Below, piece by piece: positions 25,191 through 33,941 of a DNA stretch of 54,191 nt. Position 1 is the first letter of the stretch; every line of letters starts with the position of its first letter. Origin of the DNA: Clostridia bacterium (GTDB lineage Bacteria; Bacillota; Clostridia; Oscillospirales; CAG-272); the NCBI GenBank assembly GCA_017537175.1, contig JAFYLH010000034.1, positions 1 through 54,191 on the forward strand. Direction: 5' to 3'. Below the pieces are notes generated by a model, which did no database searches, was not told the DNA's origin, and saw nothing but the letters and a program-made list of their open reading frames with translations. A program made the position numbers and the translations under genes.

Positions 25191-27092
25191 ATGAAGAACA
25201 ATCACCGTTACTCTATGCTCACCACAAAGGAGATAGAAGCAAAGGGCTGGCTGCTGGAGCAGCTCAAGATACAGGCAAAGGGTCTGTGCGGCAACCTCCA
25301 CAAGGTCTGGCCTGATGTTCGCAACAGCCAATGGATAGGCGGCGACAAGGAAGGCTGGGAGAGAGTTCCCTACTGGCTTGACGGCTTTATCCCCATGGCT
25401 TATCTGCTTGAGGACGAGGAGCTTATAGCAGTAGCTAAAAAATATGTGGATTTTATCCTCTCAAAGCAGGAAAACACCCCCGAGATCCCCTACCACGACG
25501 GCTGGATCTGTCCCTGCGGCTCACAGCTTGAGTTCGATACCTTTGACGAGTGGGCTGTTTTACTTATATGTAAGGCTCTTATCGTTTATTACGACTGCTC
25601 CGGAGACGAGCGCATTCCCAATGTTATATACCGTATATTAAAGAACCTTAAGTTCCGTCTTGAGCATACCGCCCTTAAGTCCTGGGGTCAGTTCAGATGG
25701 TACGAGGGACTTATTGCCATCTACTGGATGTATGACCGTTGTAAGGAGGACTGGCTTATTGAGCTTTGCAGACTCCTTGAGATCGAGGGTGCAGACTTTC
25801 ACAAGATCTTCTACCGCTGGAGAGACGAGGAGGCTCACGACAGACCCAATGTATGGCGTCTGCACACCCATGTAGTCAACCTTGCAATGGCACTTAAGTC
25901 TGAGGCTATGGCATCCCGCTTCCTTGCATACGAGGGCAGAGAGGTTGACCCCGACGAGTTTGCCGAGTATATGCTTTCCACATTACATAAGTACCACGGT
26001 ACACCTACAGGCTACTTTACAGGTGACGAGTGTCTCGGCGGTGATGATCCCACCCGCGGCACCGAGCTTTGCGGTGTTGTTGAGGCTATGTATTCCTATG
26101 AGTGGCTCTATGCCATTACAGGTAAGGAAAAGTGGGTAGACCGCCTTGAGGCTCTTGCCTTCAACGCCCTTCCCGCAGGCACAAGCGATGATATGTGGGT
26201 CCGTCAGTATGACCAGCAGGCAAATCAGATAGCCTGCATCCGCTTCCCCGGTACACACGAGGAATCTCCCTTTGGCTCCAACGGCTTTGAGGGTAATATG
26301 TTCGGACTTGAGCCTAACTACGGCTGCTGTACCGCCAACTTTGGTCAGGGCTGGCCCAAGCTTGCGCTTTCTTCCTTTATGAGAAGCGAGACCGGTCTTG
26401 CATCTGTTGCTCATGTCCCCGCAAGAGTTACCCTTGATATCAAGGGGGCAAAGGTTTCTGTTGACCTTGACACAATGTATCCCTTCCGTGATACTCTTAC
26501 ATATACAGTCAAGGCAGACAAGGCAGTAGAATTTGACTTCGAGATAGTTATTCCCGCAACCCTTAACGCTGCCACCGTAAACGGCGAGGCTGTAGAGGTA
26601 GGCAAAAAGCATATCATCTCCCGCACCTGGGAGGGTGAGACCGTGATCAATGTGGTATTTGACCAGAAGGTTGAGTTTATCAAGCGTCCCCGCGATATGT
26701 ATGCACTTAAGCGCGGCGCACTTCTCTACTCTCTTCCCATTGCCGAGGAATGGTATCGCCGCGAGTTCACAGAGGAAGGCATTGAGCGCAAGTTCCCCTA
26801 CTGTGACTATGATCTGCGTCCCGCATCAGACTGGAACTATGCATATTCCAATACAGAGGTAGAGTTTGAAGAGGTAGAGGATTATACCATTCCCTTCTCA
26901 AGTAAAAATCCCCCCATTGTGGCCTATGCCAATATGCATAAGATAAACTGGGGCTGCAAGGAGCGCTTTGAGGGTACTGTACCCAACACCGTTCCCGCAG
27001 ACCGTACACCCATTTCCGAGACCGAAAGAGTTAAGCTCCTTCCCTACGGTGCACCTAAGCTCCGTATGACAGAAATGCCCATAGGAAAATAA
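25191..27092 (+). CDS. GH127-like glycoside hydrolase (DUF1680 / beta-L-arabinofuranosidase fold)
   Basis: 633 residues from the ATG at 25191 (site aggaga); the frame extends 25 codons upstream but across the promoter. The N-terminal (alpha/alpha) barrel includes VPYWLDGFIPMAYLLEDEEL and the later beta domain includes YTVKADKAVEFDFEIVIP. GH127 enzymes use a zinc-bound Cys nucleophile held by Glu-x-Cys and a Cys-Cys pair; here E292-L-C294 and C379-C380 (YGCCTANFGQ) fit, so it is probably active. No signal peptide, so it acts on sugars already imported. The exact sugar cannot be read; L-arabinofuranose or a related sugar is likely. It heads a plus-strand set with PIG-L and NagB-like genes. Confidence 0.82.
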   Translation: MKNNHRYSMLTTKEIEAKGWLLEQLKIQAKGLCGNLHKVWPDVRNSQWIGGDKEGWERVPYWLDGFIPMAYLLEDEELIAVAKKYVDFILSKQENTPEIPYHDGWICPCGSQLEFDTFDEWAVLLICKALIVYYDCSGDERIPNVIYRILKNLKFRLEHTALKSWGQFRWYEGLIAIYWMYDRCKEDWLIELCRLLEIEGADFHKIFYRWRDEEAHDRPNVWRLHTHVVNLAMALKSEAMASRFLAYEGREVDPDEFAEYMLSTLHKYHGTPTGYFTGDECLGGDDPTRGTELCGVVEAMYSYEWLYAITGKEKWVDRLEALAFNALPAGTSDDMWVRQYDQQANQIACIRFPGTHEESPFGSNGFEGNMFGLEPNYGCCTANFGQGWPKLALSSFMRSETGLASVAHVPARVTLDIKGAKVSVDLDTMYPFRDTLTYTVKADKAVEFDFEIVIPATLNAATVNGEAVEVGKKHIISRTWEGETVINVVFDQKVEFIKRPRDMYALKRGALLYSLPIAEEWYRREFTEEGIERKFPYCDYDLRPASDWNYAYSNTEVEFEEVEDYTIPFSSKNPPIVAYANMHKINWGCKERFEGTVPNTVPADRTPISETERVKLLPYGAPKLRMTEMPIGK

Positions 27093-27135
27093 AACTTTAA
27101 GTTCGGTTAAACAAATTTAAAAATCTATAAATAAG

Positions 27136-27342
27136 TTAGGAGTTAGGAGGGAGGAGTTAGGAGTTGAGGTGGATTTTCGACATCGAGTCGAAAATCTCCA
27201 AATTAATTATATTATCATATTTTGAAGTTATGGGTTCCCATATTAGAAAATATGAAACTGCAATTAAAAAATCTGTATAATTATTTTGAAGAAAACTGCT
27301 CGCAGTTTTCATCCTTAACTCCTAACTCCTAACTCCTAATTA
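27136..27342. repeat. Structured ~207-bp inverted-repeat element, copy 1
   Basis: The 309-base gap between two genes holds only this. Ends are ttaggagttaggagggagga and taactcctaactcctaactc (inverted). Inside are three hairpins: gattttcgacatcgagtcga continuing to aaatc; catatttt...aaaatatg; and gaaaactgctcgcagttttc. Copy 2 at 34873-35099 has the same order with base changes that keep pairing. Confidence 0.75.
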
Positions 27343-27401
27343 TAAAATTGTATTTCGGGCAACAAACAAAAGCCCACACTAAACAACAGAGGTAGATATA
27401 A

Positions 27402-28106
27402 ATGAACGTATTAGCAGTCGGTTGTCATCCCGATGATATTGAGATCTCCTGTGCGGGTACACTTGCAAAGTGTGTAAAGCGCGGAGACAGAGTTATTGTT
27501 TGCCATGTATGTAACGGCAATATGGGTCATGTTGTGATCCCTCCCCACGAGCTTGGCCCCATGCGTAACGGCGAGGCTAAAAAGGCAGGCTCTCTTGCAG
27601 GTATCGAGGTAATCTCCCTTGATATCGGAGACCTCCGCCCCAACGCCAACGACTATGACCAGAGAGACAAGCTTATGCAGGTTATGAGATATGCCGATCC
27701 CGATTTCATCATAACCCACTCCCCCACAGACTATATGCCCGACCACTTGGAGGTGCAGAAGATGGTATTCTCCGCTTGCTTTGCGGCATCCTGTCCTCAG
27801 TATTACCCCTCCGAGCATAAGGCATCAAAGGTTACACCCATCTACTATATGGACAACCTTGCAGGTATGAAGTTTGAGCCTACAATGTATGTAGATATCA
27901 CAGACGAAATAGAGCTGAAATTACAGATGCTCGAATGTCACGAAAGCCAGATCAAGTGGATGCGTGACCACGACCACATTGATTTCTGCGACTTTGTCCG
28001 TACCTGCAGTAAGTTCCGCGGCTATCAGTCAAACTGCGCATACGCGGAAGGATTTACAGAGGAGCTGTGTTATCCCAAGGTGGTAACGAAGAGATTACTG
28101 CCTTGA
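27402..28106 (+). CDS. PIG-L family deacetylase
   Basis: 234 residues. PIG-L/LmbE proteins remove acetyl groups from N-acetylglucosamine-type sugars with a zinc ion. The zinc motif HPDD (residues 9-12, AVGCHPDDIEISCAGT) and the second metal/catalytic site PDHLEV (near residue 111) are intact. No signal peptide, so it is cytoplasmic. It lies between the GH127-like and NagB-like genes, consistent with deacetylation of an imported amino sugar. The stop codon (28104-28106) lies inside the first hairpin of the array at 28097-28232. Confidence 0.85.
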   Translation: MNVLAVGCHPDDIEISCAGTLAKCVKRGDRVIVCHVCNGNMGHVVIPPHELGPMRNGEAKKAGSLAGIEVISLDIGDLRPNANDYDQRDKLMQVMRYADPDFIITHSPTDYMPDHLEVQKMVFSACFAASCPQYYPSEHKASKVTPIYYMDNLAGMKFEPTMYVDITDEIELKLQMLECHESQIKWMRDHDHIDFCDFVRTCSKFRGYQSNCAYAEGFTEELCYPKVVTKRLLP

Positions 28107-28232
28107 GGCAGTGATCATGAAATGAACACTTCGTGTTCGTGAAATGACACGTGTCATGAAATGACGGCACAGCTGTCGTGAAATGAAAGCCACGGGCTTT
28201 CGTTAAGGAAGATTTTCGCTATGGCGAAAATC
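28097..28232 (+). repeat. Hairpin-linker array A (linker GAAATGA)
   Basis: Six small hairpins in a row: actgccttgaggcagt (28097-28112), gaacacttcgtgttc (28124-28138), tgacacgtgtca (28145-28156), gacggcacagctgtc (28163-28177), gaaagccacgggctttc (28185-28201) and gattttcgctatggcgaaaa (to 28232). The first five are separated by TGAAAT(GA); the last follows TTAAGGAA. Stems all differ, the linker is constant. It fills the gap between the PIG-L and NagB-like genes. Not CRISPR, since the spacing unit is only about 20-24 bases and every variable part is self-complementary. Confidence 0.75.
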
Positions 28233-28274
28233 GATCACATTGAAATAATTTATTTATAATATGAGGTAATAATT

Positions 28275-29213
28275 ATGGATTTTATGTCAACAGTCAAGGG
28301 CAGCCTGCTTGACGGCTTTTATCCCAAGGGATGGGATATGGCAAAGATCGATGCTTGCTGCGAAAAAGGCACAAAGAGAGAGGATTTCTGGAACAAGAAG
28401 TTCAACATTCAGGAGTGCGACAATGTAGCAGAGTTTGATGTACTTATGGGTCACGAGATCGCTATGCAGATCAAGGAGACAAGAGACGCAGGCAGAAAGT
28501 GCGCTATGATCCTTCCCGTAGGTCCTATGGGTATGTACCGCTGGGCGGTATACTTCCTGCGCGAGTGGAAGGTATCCTGCGATCATGTTTACACCTTCAA
28601 TATGGACGAGTGGTCTGACGATGAGGGTAACACACTTCCCAACACCAGCACCGCATCCTTTGAGTATTCCATGAAGGCGGCATTCTTCAACAAGCTGGGC
28701 AAGTACACCGTTCCCGAAGCTCAGAGAAACTTTGCCACCAAGGAAAATCTTCCCACATATGCAGAGAAGATAGCGGCTCTTAAGGCTGAGGGCGCAAAGC
28801 TTGTTCTTGTTTACGGCATCGGCAGAATGTGCCATATCGCATTCTGGGAGCCCCAGTTTGCAGACGAGTTCGACTCTGTTGATGAGTGGAAGAAGCAGAC
28901 CCACCGTATTGCTGCAAAGCTCCATCCCCTTACCATCGAGCAGAACGCTCTTACATCCTTTAAGTCAAGAACCACTCTTGTTCCCTGCCGCGCTAACACC
29001 ATCGGCCCCGGTCTCTTCCTTCAGGCTGATTATGCTATCGGCGGTGCAGACGGTGTTCTTGGACGCGGTATGGGCTGGCAGGGTATGAGCTTCCTCACCA
29101 CCCTCCACTACGGTCCTGATATGAATATCACATCCACCTTTATCCCTACCCTTCCCGGCAGACTTTTCTACCTCAAGGAGCTTAAGGGTCCTCTGGTTGC
29201 TGAATGTAACTAA
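28275..29213 (+). CDS. NagB-like sugar-phosphate isomerase/deaminase homologue with altered active site
   Basis: 312 residues, longer than NagB (~266). It matches the family at FNMDEW (NagB FNMDEY, holding Asp72 in E. coli) and [13 protein letters not shown] (NagB GVGNDGHIAFNEP). The His (H143) and Glu (E148) equivalents remain, but the Asp141 equivalent is Met and the next Gly is Cys; Asn before Glu is Trp. [10 protein letters not shown] replaces the LPTGGTPM phosphate loop. It probably has a changed substrate or reaction. Its neighbours (PIG-L deacetylase, GH127-like) mirror a NagA-NagB pathway. A gaggtaat site precedes the ATG. No better family is apparent to me. Confidence 0.72.
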   Translation: MDFMSTVKGSLLDGFYPKGWDMAKIDACCEKGTKREDFWNKKFNIQECDNVAEFDVLMGHEIAMQIKETRDAGRKCAMILPVGPMGMYRWAVYFLREWKVSCDHVYTFNMDEWSDDEGNTLPNTSTASFEYSMKAAFFNKLGKYTVPEAQRNFATKENLPTYAEKIAALKAEGAKLVLVYGIGRMCHIAFWEPQFADEFDSVDEWKKQTHRIAAKLHPLTIEQNALTSFKSRTTLVPCRANTIGPGLFLQADYAIGGADGVLGRGMGWQGMSFLTTLHYGPDMNITSTFIPTLPGRLFYLKELKGPLVAECN

Positions 29214-29224
29214 ATAATGTAAAA

Positions 29225-29247
29225 GGGCGGATATTATCCGCCCCTAC
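29225..29247. repeat. REP-like palindrome GGGCGGATA-type
   Basis: gggcggatattatccgcccc plus tac: near-perfect palindrome (gggcggata/tatccgccc). Same family as 3829-3852, 41916-41939 and 51373-51464. Confidence 0.7.
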
Positions 29248-29255
29248 GATAACTT

Positions 29256-29281
29256 AAAGCCGTGCTTTTGCACGGCTTTTT
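29256..29281. terminator. Bidirectional terminator
   Basis: Stem aaagccgtgc/gcacggcttt with loop tttt and T-run, between the NagB-like gene and the convergent LTA-synthase-like gene, whose stop codon overlaps it. Confidence 0.8.
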
Positions 29282-31244
29282 AATATTCATATTCCTCTGT
29301 CATCGACAAATAGCTCCAGGGCATCTGATAGCTCATCTGGGCAACGCTTACCTTGGTGCCCTCCTTAAGCTTGATACCCTTGACCATAAGGGTGTTCTTA
29401 TCTATATACTCTGTAGTCTTACGGCTGCCGTTGACATATACCGCCGAATGCTCGTTAAAGTTTTCACCGCTGATATAAAGGGTCTTATCCTCATAGCTCA
29501 GCTCATTGATATATATCCTATCAAGTCCAAAGGTCATTTCCCCGGGCTCAAAGGGATTTTCTCCGCCGTAGGTCAGCATATCGCCCTGGGTAATATCGTA
29601 CTCAAGGGTTATGAGATAATCCTCATATTTTTCATCATCCATAAAGGTCTGATGCAGCTTTGTTATCTTACCGCTTGAAAGCCCTATAAGGCTCTGGGTA
29701 TGAGCAGCTAACTGATAGGTGGCAAGGTCGCGATCCTCTGCCTCTATTTCAAAGTTAGACCAGATAACATACTCGGTTCTGTAAAGGCTTCCTGTTGCAA
29801 GCATTTCCTCAGTCAGGGCAATACCCGGCAGATGGTCTCCGTAGAACACCACCACCGTGGGCTCATCATATCCGGCAAGTGTATTTACAAGAGAGCCTAC
29901 AAAATCATCCATTTCGCTGAGCTGCGAAATATAATAGTCAAGCTGCTCACGGTGCTCGTTTATATCCTCGGTGAGATATGTGGTATTAATATCACTCTCC
30001 AGATCTGCAAAATCTGTGGGATAAGAGCCATGTCCCTGAACCGATATGGTATGGATATAATCGGGAGTATCGGTGGACTCAAGGGCGGTCATAATATACC
30101 GCTCAAGTATGGTATCCTTTGCCCAGCCCATTTCGTTATACTCCAAATCTGTCATATACTCAAAGGTGGTAAAGGTGTCAAAGCCGAGGTTTTGGAACAC
30201 TATATTGCGCCTGTAAAAGCCTGCGCTGAAGTTATGTATTGCGTGGGCGCTGTAGCCAAGCGCCTTATAGTTATACGCCATAGACTCGCAGGAGTTTTCG
30301 TCAAGAAAGCTCTCATAGGGGTATTCTATAGTACCAAAATGGTTTATATTCATACCCGTCATAACCTCAAACTCGGTATTGGCGGTTCCTCCGCCCAGCA
30401 CCGAAACATCAAGGTATCCCGATGGGTATTGGTCAATAAGACGGTTAAAGTTAGGCACGGGGTCTGTATCAAACTCCACGCCCACAAGCTCGTTTGGGTC
30501 TATAAAGGTCTCTAACTGAACAAAAACAACATTGGGTCGCTCATCGGTTTTGGCATCCTCCTCGGGCAGACGGGATATAATTCCCTCCACCGAGTCGGGA
30601 CTGAACTCCTCCGGCTGATCTACGCCGGTTTCGGCAACCGAGCAGAAAAAGGCATATATAAAGCCGTTTTTACTGTAGCCCTCTGTTATGTTGGTAAATC
30701 TGGGCATAAGCAGGCCTGTCAGGTTGCCTATAAGACCCATAGCTACCACAATTACCACCAATGCACCGGTCACAATGCCGTGCACCTTTAAGCTTCCGAT
30801 ATCCCTGCAGCGGTATCCCTTTCTAAAAAGGAACACAACGGCAAAGGCTACCGCCACCAGGCCTACGGCAATAAGTATTGCGTGGAAAAGGCTGAGATAT
30901 TTTGAGGTGATGAATATACCGTATCTGAATATAAGTATATCGCTGCAGTTGAACTGTGTGTTGCGCTGTATAAGGACAATAAGGTTAATGACAGCCATAA
31001 TTGTCCAGAATACGGTTACTGCCACATAACAGAACAGCCTTCTCTTAAAGAAGAGTCCCACACACATAGTGAGCATCACAATAGCAAGGTTCAGCACAAA
31101 GGCATAGGGGGAGCTTATGATATATTTAAATACTCCTGCTATACCGCGCTGGTTGATTAACTCTGTTGCAATATATATAACAAGTGATATGACCGAAAGC
31201 GACAGATAGGGTCGCTCTAAAAAATTCTTTTTTGTTTTTTCCAT
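29280..31244 (-). CDS. LTA synthase-like membrane sulfatase-fold enzyme with extra C-terminal domain
   Basis: 654 residues. Five hydrophobic segments (residues ~15-170) anchor an outside alkaline phosphatase-fold domain. Metal and catalytic motifs of LtaS-type phosphoglycerol transferases are present: VQLETF (Glu), GGGTANTEFEVMTG (Thr nucleophile), FYGDHLPG (Asp-His). It likely moves phosphoglycerol from lipid onto a polymer or glycolipid at the cell surface. The last ~80 residues (YINELSYEDKTLYISGENF onward) look like an IPT/TIG-type beta domain not found in typical LtaS. No ribosome site is visible; its ATG is six bases past the pfoR-like stop, so translation is probably coupled. Confidence 0.82.
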   Translation of the reverse strand: MEKTKKNFLERPYLSLSVISLVIYIATELINQRGIAGVFKYIISSPYAFVLNLAIVMLTMCVGLFFKRRLFCYVAVTVFWTIMAVINLIVLIQRNTQFNCSDILIFRYGIFITSKYLSLFHAILIAVGLVAVAFAVVFLFRKGYRCRDIGSLKVHGIVTGALVVIVVAMGLIGNLTGLLMPRFTNITEGYSKNGFIYAFFCSVAETGVDQPEEFSPDSVEGIISRLPEEDAKTDERPNVVFVQLETFIDPNELVGVEFDTDPVPNFNRLIDQYPSGYLDVSVLGGGTANTEFEVMTGMNINHFGTIEYPYESFLDENSCESMAYNYKALGYSAHAIHNFSAGFYRRNIVFQNLGFDTFTTFEYMTDLEYNEMGWAKDTILERYIMTALESTDTPDYIHTISVQGHGSYPTDFADLESDINTTYLTEDINEHREQLDYYISQLSEMDDFVGSLVNTLAGYDEPTVVVFYGDHLPGIALTEEMLATGSLYRTEYVIWSNFEIEAEDRDLATYQLAAHTQSLIGLSSGKITKLHQTFMDDEKYEDYLITLEYDITQGDMLTYGGENPFEPGEMTFGLDRIYINELSYEDKTLYISGENFNEHSAVYVNGSRKTTEYIDKNTLMVKGIKLKEGTKVSVAQMSYQMPWSYLSMTEEYEY

Positions 31245-31250
31245 AATTAT

Positions 31251-32297
31251 TTATTTTGTAAGCTTCATGTCACCCTTCTTGACCCATTTGAGCTTTCTGA
31301 ATATCCAGTCAAAGCCAAGGGTAAGAAGTGCAGGAAGCAAAAAGTGCATAACAACGACCATAATTGTGGTACGGAGCCAGCCGTTTGCGGGGAGCATAGC
31401 GGTAAATGCCTCAAACTGTCCCACAAGTCCGGATGTACCCATACCTGCACCGGTGGGGGTATTGGTCATCCTTAAAAGTGCCGAGGATATGGGGCCCAAC
31501 ACCGCAGAGGCAAGCGTGGGAGCCAGCCATATAACAGGCTTTTTCATAATATTGGGGATCTGGATCATAGATGTGCCGATGCCCTGAGATACAAGGCCGC
31601 CAAAGCCGTTATCACGGTAGCTTGATACCGCAAAGCCTATCATCTGACAGCAGCAGCCAACACAGGCGGCACCTGCGGCAATTCCCGAAAGTCCAAGGGA
31701 AATACCTATAGCCGCAGAGGAAATAGGCAATGTAAGGATAATACCCATAAGCACGGATACAATGATACCGCCGATAATGGGGCTCTTTTCTACATTTACA
31801 TTTACAAGACCGCCTACCCAGGTCATAAACTGAGAGATAGGACCCGAAACAAGGAAGGCTATAACGCTGCCCGAGGAGATAGCCACAAGAGGGGTAACAA
31901 CGATATCCATCTTGGTCTTGCCGGAAACCAGTCTGCCTATCTCGCAGGCAACAAGTGCCGCAACAAAGGCACCAAGGGGCTCTCCGGGCTTACCGATGGC
32001 AAGCTCTGTAATAGAAAGACCGGGATGAGCACCCAGCATACCGCACACCGCGATTGCAGCGGTAAGTATGGGGGATGCACCGAACTTGACAGCCACCGCA
32101 ACACCTATACCCGCACCGGTTACAGTCTTTGCCATATTGGCAGCGGCTGTTATGTACGCACCCACATCCGCGCTTACATAATTTGCAACGATCAAACCGA
32201 TCTGGGCAAGAATCGTACCTATGATAAGGGTAGAAAACAGACCCTGTGCCATAGCTCCCAGACCGTCAATAAAATACCTGTTGAAAAACTTTTTCAT
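31251..32297 (-). CDS. PfoR/PTS_EIIC_2-like membrane protein
   Basis: 348 residues with about nine hydrophobic segments and many Gly. The opening MKKFFNRYFIDGLGAMAQGL and the block AVKFGASPILTAAIAVCGML match the PfoR-like (COG3641, PTS_EIIC_2) family, first linked to perfringolysin control in Clostridium perfringens. The family resembles PTS IIC sugar porters, but no IIA/IIB genes are near, so it may carry something else. A cggag site precedes the ATG and a clear promoter lies upstream. It is followed immediately by the LTA-synthase-like gene; this pairing suggests an envelope or anionic-polymer role, which is inference. Confidence 0.75.
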   Translation of the reverse strand: MKKFFNRYFIDGLGAMAQGLFSTLIIGTILAQIGLIVANYVSADVGAYITAAANMAKTVTGAGIGVAVAVKFGASPILTAAIAVCGMLGAHPGLSITELAIGKPGEPLGAFVAALVACEIGRLVSGKTKMDIVVTPLVAISSGSVIAFLVSGPISQFMTWVGGLVNVNVEKSPIIGGIIVSVLMGIILTLPISSAAIGISLGLSGIAAGAACVGCCCQMIGFAVSSYRDNGFGGLVSQGIGTSMIQIPNIMKKPVIWLAPTLASAVLGPISSALLRMTNTPTGAGMGTSGLVGQFEAFTAMLPANGWLRTTIMVVVMHFLLPALLTLGFDWIFRKLKWVKKGDMKLTK

Positions 32298-32329
32298 TGC
32301 ATTTTACTCCGTATTATAAAGATAAATCA

Positions 32330-32358
32330 ATTATATCAAAACATCTGTCATATTACAA
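32330..32358 (-). promoter_or_regulatory. Promoter of the pfoR-like operon
   Basis: Minus strand TTGTAA (32358-32353), 17 bases, TATAAT (32335-32330). Confidence 0.72.
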
Positions 32359-32405
32359 GGGTAATAATATACAAAAATCTTTTCTCTACTGTTCACTTTT
32401 TCTTA

Positions 32406-32434
32406 TTGATTTTTCTTTCTATATGTTATATAAT
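32406..32434 (+). promoter_or_regulatory. Promoter of galU
   Basis: TTGATT (32406-32411), 17 bases, TATAAT (32429-32434), 39 bases before the galU ATG. Confidence 0.75.
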
Positions 32435-32473
32435 ATAGTGATTAGTTATTTATTTTTTATGAAGGTGTACACT

Positions 32474-33352
32474 ATGAAGAAGATCACAAAAGCAGTTATC
32501 CCCGCAGCGGGACTTGGAACAAGAATGCTTCCCATTGCAAGAACAGTACCCAAGGAGGTGCTCCCCATCGTCGACCGCCCTGTTATGGAATATCTTGTAC
32601 AGGAAGCAATTGACGCAGGCATCACCGATATCCTTATCATCACCAACCGCGGTAAGGGTGCCATCGAGGACTATTTTGATTTCTCTCCCGAGTACGAGTC
32701 CGCACTTCTCAAGAAGGGCAAGGAGGATGTTTACAACGAGATCAGAGAACTGCCTAAGTCTGTAAACATTACCTTTATCCGTCAGAAGGAGGCTAAGGGT
32801 CTTGGCCACGCAGTTAACTGCGCAAGAGCATTTATTGGCGACGAGCCCTTTGTTGTTCTCTACGGCGACGATGTTATCAACGCAAAGACCCCCGTATGTA
32901 AGCAGATGATCGATACATACGAAAAATACGGCAAGGCTGTTGCAGGTGTTAAGAGAGTTACTCCCGAGCAGATACTTAAGTACTGCTCTCTCGGTGTTAC
33001 CCCCCTTGACGAGGAAAAGGGCGAATATGACATCTACGATATGGTAGAAAAGCCCAAGCCCGAGGAGGTTCTTTCCAACCTTTCTATCCTCGGCCGTGTT
33101 CTTCTCACTCCCGAGATATTCGACATCCTTGACAACACCGCTCCCGGTGCAGGCAACGAGATCCAGCTTACCGACGCTATGCGTACTCTTGCAAAGACCA
33201 AGGGTATGACCGCTCTTGAGTTTGAGGGCAAGCGCTATGATATGGGCTCTAAGCTCGGCTTCCTTATGGCTAACTGCGAATATGCAATTAACCACGATGA
33301 GGTAGGAGAAGACTTTAAGGCTTATCTTAAAGAGTTTGTAAAAACGCTTTAA
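32474..33352 (+). CDS. galU: UTP-glucose-1-phosphate uridylyltransferase
   Basis: Makes UDP-glucose for polysaccharide, teichoic acid anchor and galactose metabolism. 292 residues from ATG 32474, giving the usual N-terminus MKKITKAVIPAAG; the frame is open further upstream but runs through the promoter. Nucleotide-binding GLGTRMLP (residues ~13-20) and PKEVLPIVDRP are followed by the sugar-binding VEKPKPEEV and GNEIQLTDAM motifs. A gaaggtg site lies six bases before the ATG. Divergent from pfoR-like; both promoters share the 177-base gap. Confidence 0.94.
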   Translation: MKKITKAVIPAAGLGTRMLPIARTVPKEVLPIVDRPVMEYLVQEAIDAGITDILIITNRGKGAIEDYFDFSPEYESALLKKGKEDVYNEIRELPKSVNITFIRQKEAKGLGHAVNCARAFIGDEPFVVLYGDDVINAKTPVCKQMIDTYEKYGKAVAGVKRVTPEQILKYCSLGVTPLDEEKGEYDIYDMVEKPKPEEVLSNLSILGRVLLTPEIFDILDNTAPGAGNEIQLTDAMRTLAKTKGMTALEFEGKRYDMGSKLGFLMANCEYAINHDEVGEDFKAYLKEFVKTL

Positions 33353-33354
33353 TA

Positions 33355-33429
33355 ATTCTCAATTCTCAATTCTTAATTCTCAATTAAATGATGATAATTG
33401 TTGACCTATGTCAACAATTATCATCATTT
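33355..33429. repeat. Word repeat plus perfect 20-bp hairpin
   Basis: Four words of type aattctca (33355-33385) lead into a perfect 20-bp stem: 33386-33405 (aaatgatgataattgttgac) pairs with 33410-33429 around loop ctat. No T-run follows, so it is not a normal terminator. It sits 23 bases before the dCMP-deaminase family ATG. Confidence 0.7.
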
Positions 33430-33451
33430 ACTACACATAAAGGAGTTAATT

Positions 33452-33940
33452 ATGGATAGAGTATCAAAATCAAATTATTATCTCGATATCGCACAGACTG
33501 TAGCTGAGCGAAGCACCTGTCTGAGAAAGCGCTTTGGTGCAATTATTGTAAAGAACGATACCATCGTTTCCACCGGCTACAACGGTGCGCCAAGAGGCAG
33601 AGTGAACTGCTGTGACCAGAAGTTCTGTCTTAGAGACAAGCTGAATATCCCCCGTGGAGAGCGATACGAGCTTTGCCGCTCTGTTCACGCAGAGGCCAAC
33701 GCCATAATTGCGGCTTCCCGCGAGCAGATGCTCGGTGCAACAATGTATATGGCTTGTATGGAGGGAGACTCTGACACTCTTGTTCCCGGCACCACCTCCT
33801 GTGCAATGTGTAAGCGCCTTGTACTTAACGCAGGCATTACCACCCTTGTTGTCCGCGACACAAAAAACGAGTATCGTGTTATCAATACTCATTCCTGGAT
33901 AACAGACGACGACAGCCTCAACGGCACATTAGGTTATTAA
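33452..33940 (+). CDS. dCMP/cytidine deaminase family protein (ComEB-like)
   Basis: 162 residues from the ATG at 33452 with an aaaggag site; the frame upstream crosses the long hairpin. The zinc signature is complete: VHAEANAI (residues ~72-79, His and catalytic Glu) and CAMCKR (near 109-114). The ~55 residues between them and the N-terminal LDIAQTVAERSTCLRKRFGA fit the dCMP deaminase/ComEB group, which makes dUMP for dTMP synthesis. Two further Cys (NCCDQKFC) could bind a second metal. First gene of a set with the LMW phosphatase and rimI. Confidence 0.85.
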   Translation: MDRVSKSNYYLDIAQTVAERSTCLRKRFGAIIVKNDTIVSTGYNGAPRGRVNCCDQKFCLRDKLNIPRGERYELCRSVHAEANAIIAASREQMLGATMYMACMEGDSDTLVPGTTSCAMCKRLVLNAGITTLVVRDTKNEYRVINTHSWITDDDSLNGTLGY

Positions 33941-33941
33941 T

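Noticed and set aside
28097..28232. CRISPR array
   Set aside because: Repeats are only about seven to nine bases, the variable parts are self-complementary and shorter than spacers, and no cas gene is present.
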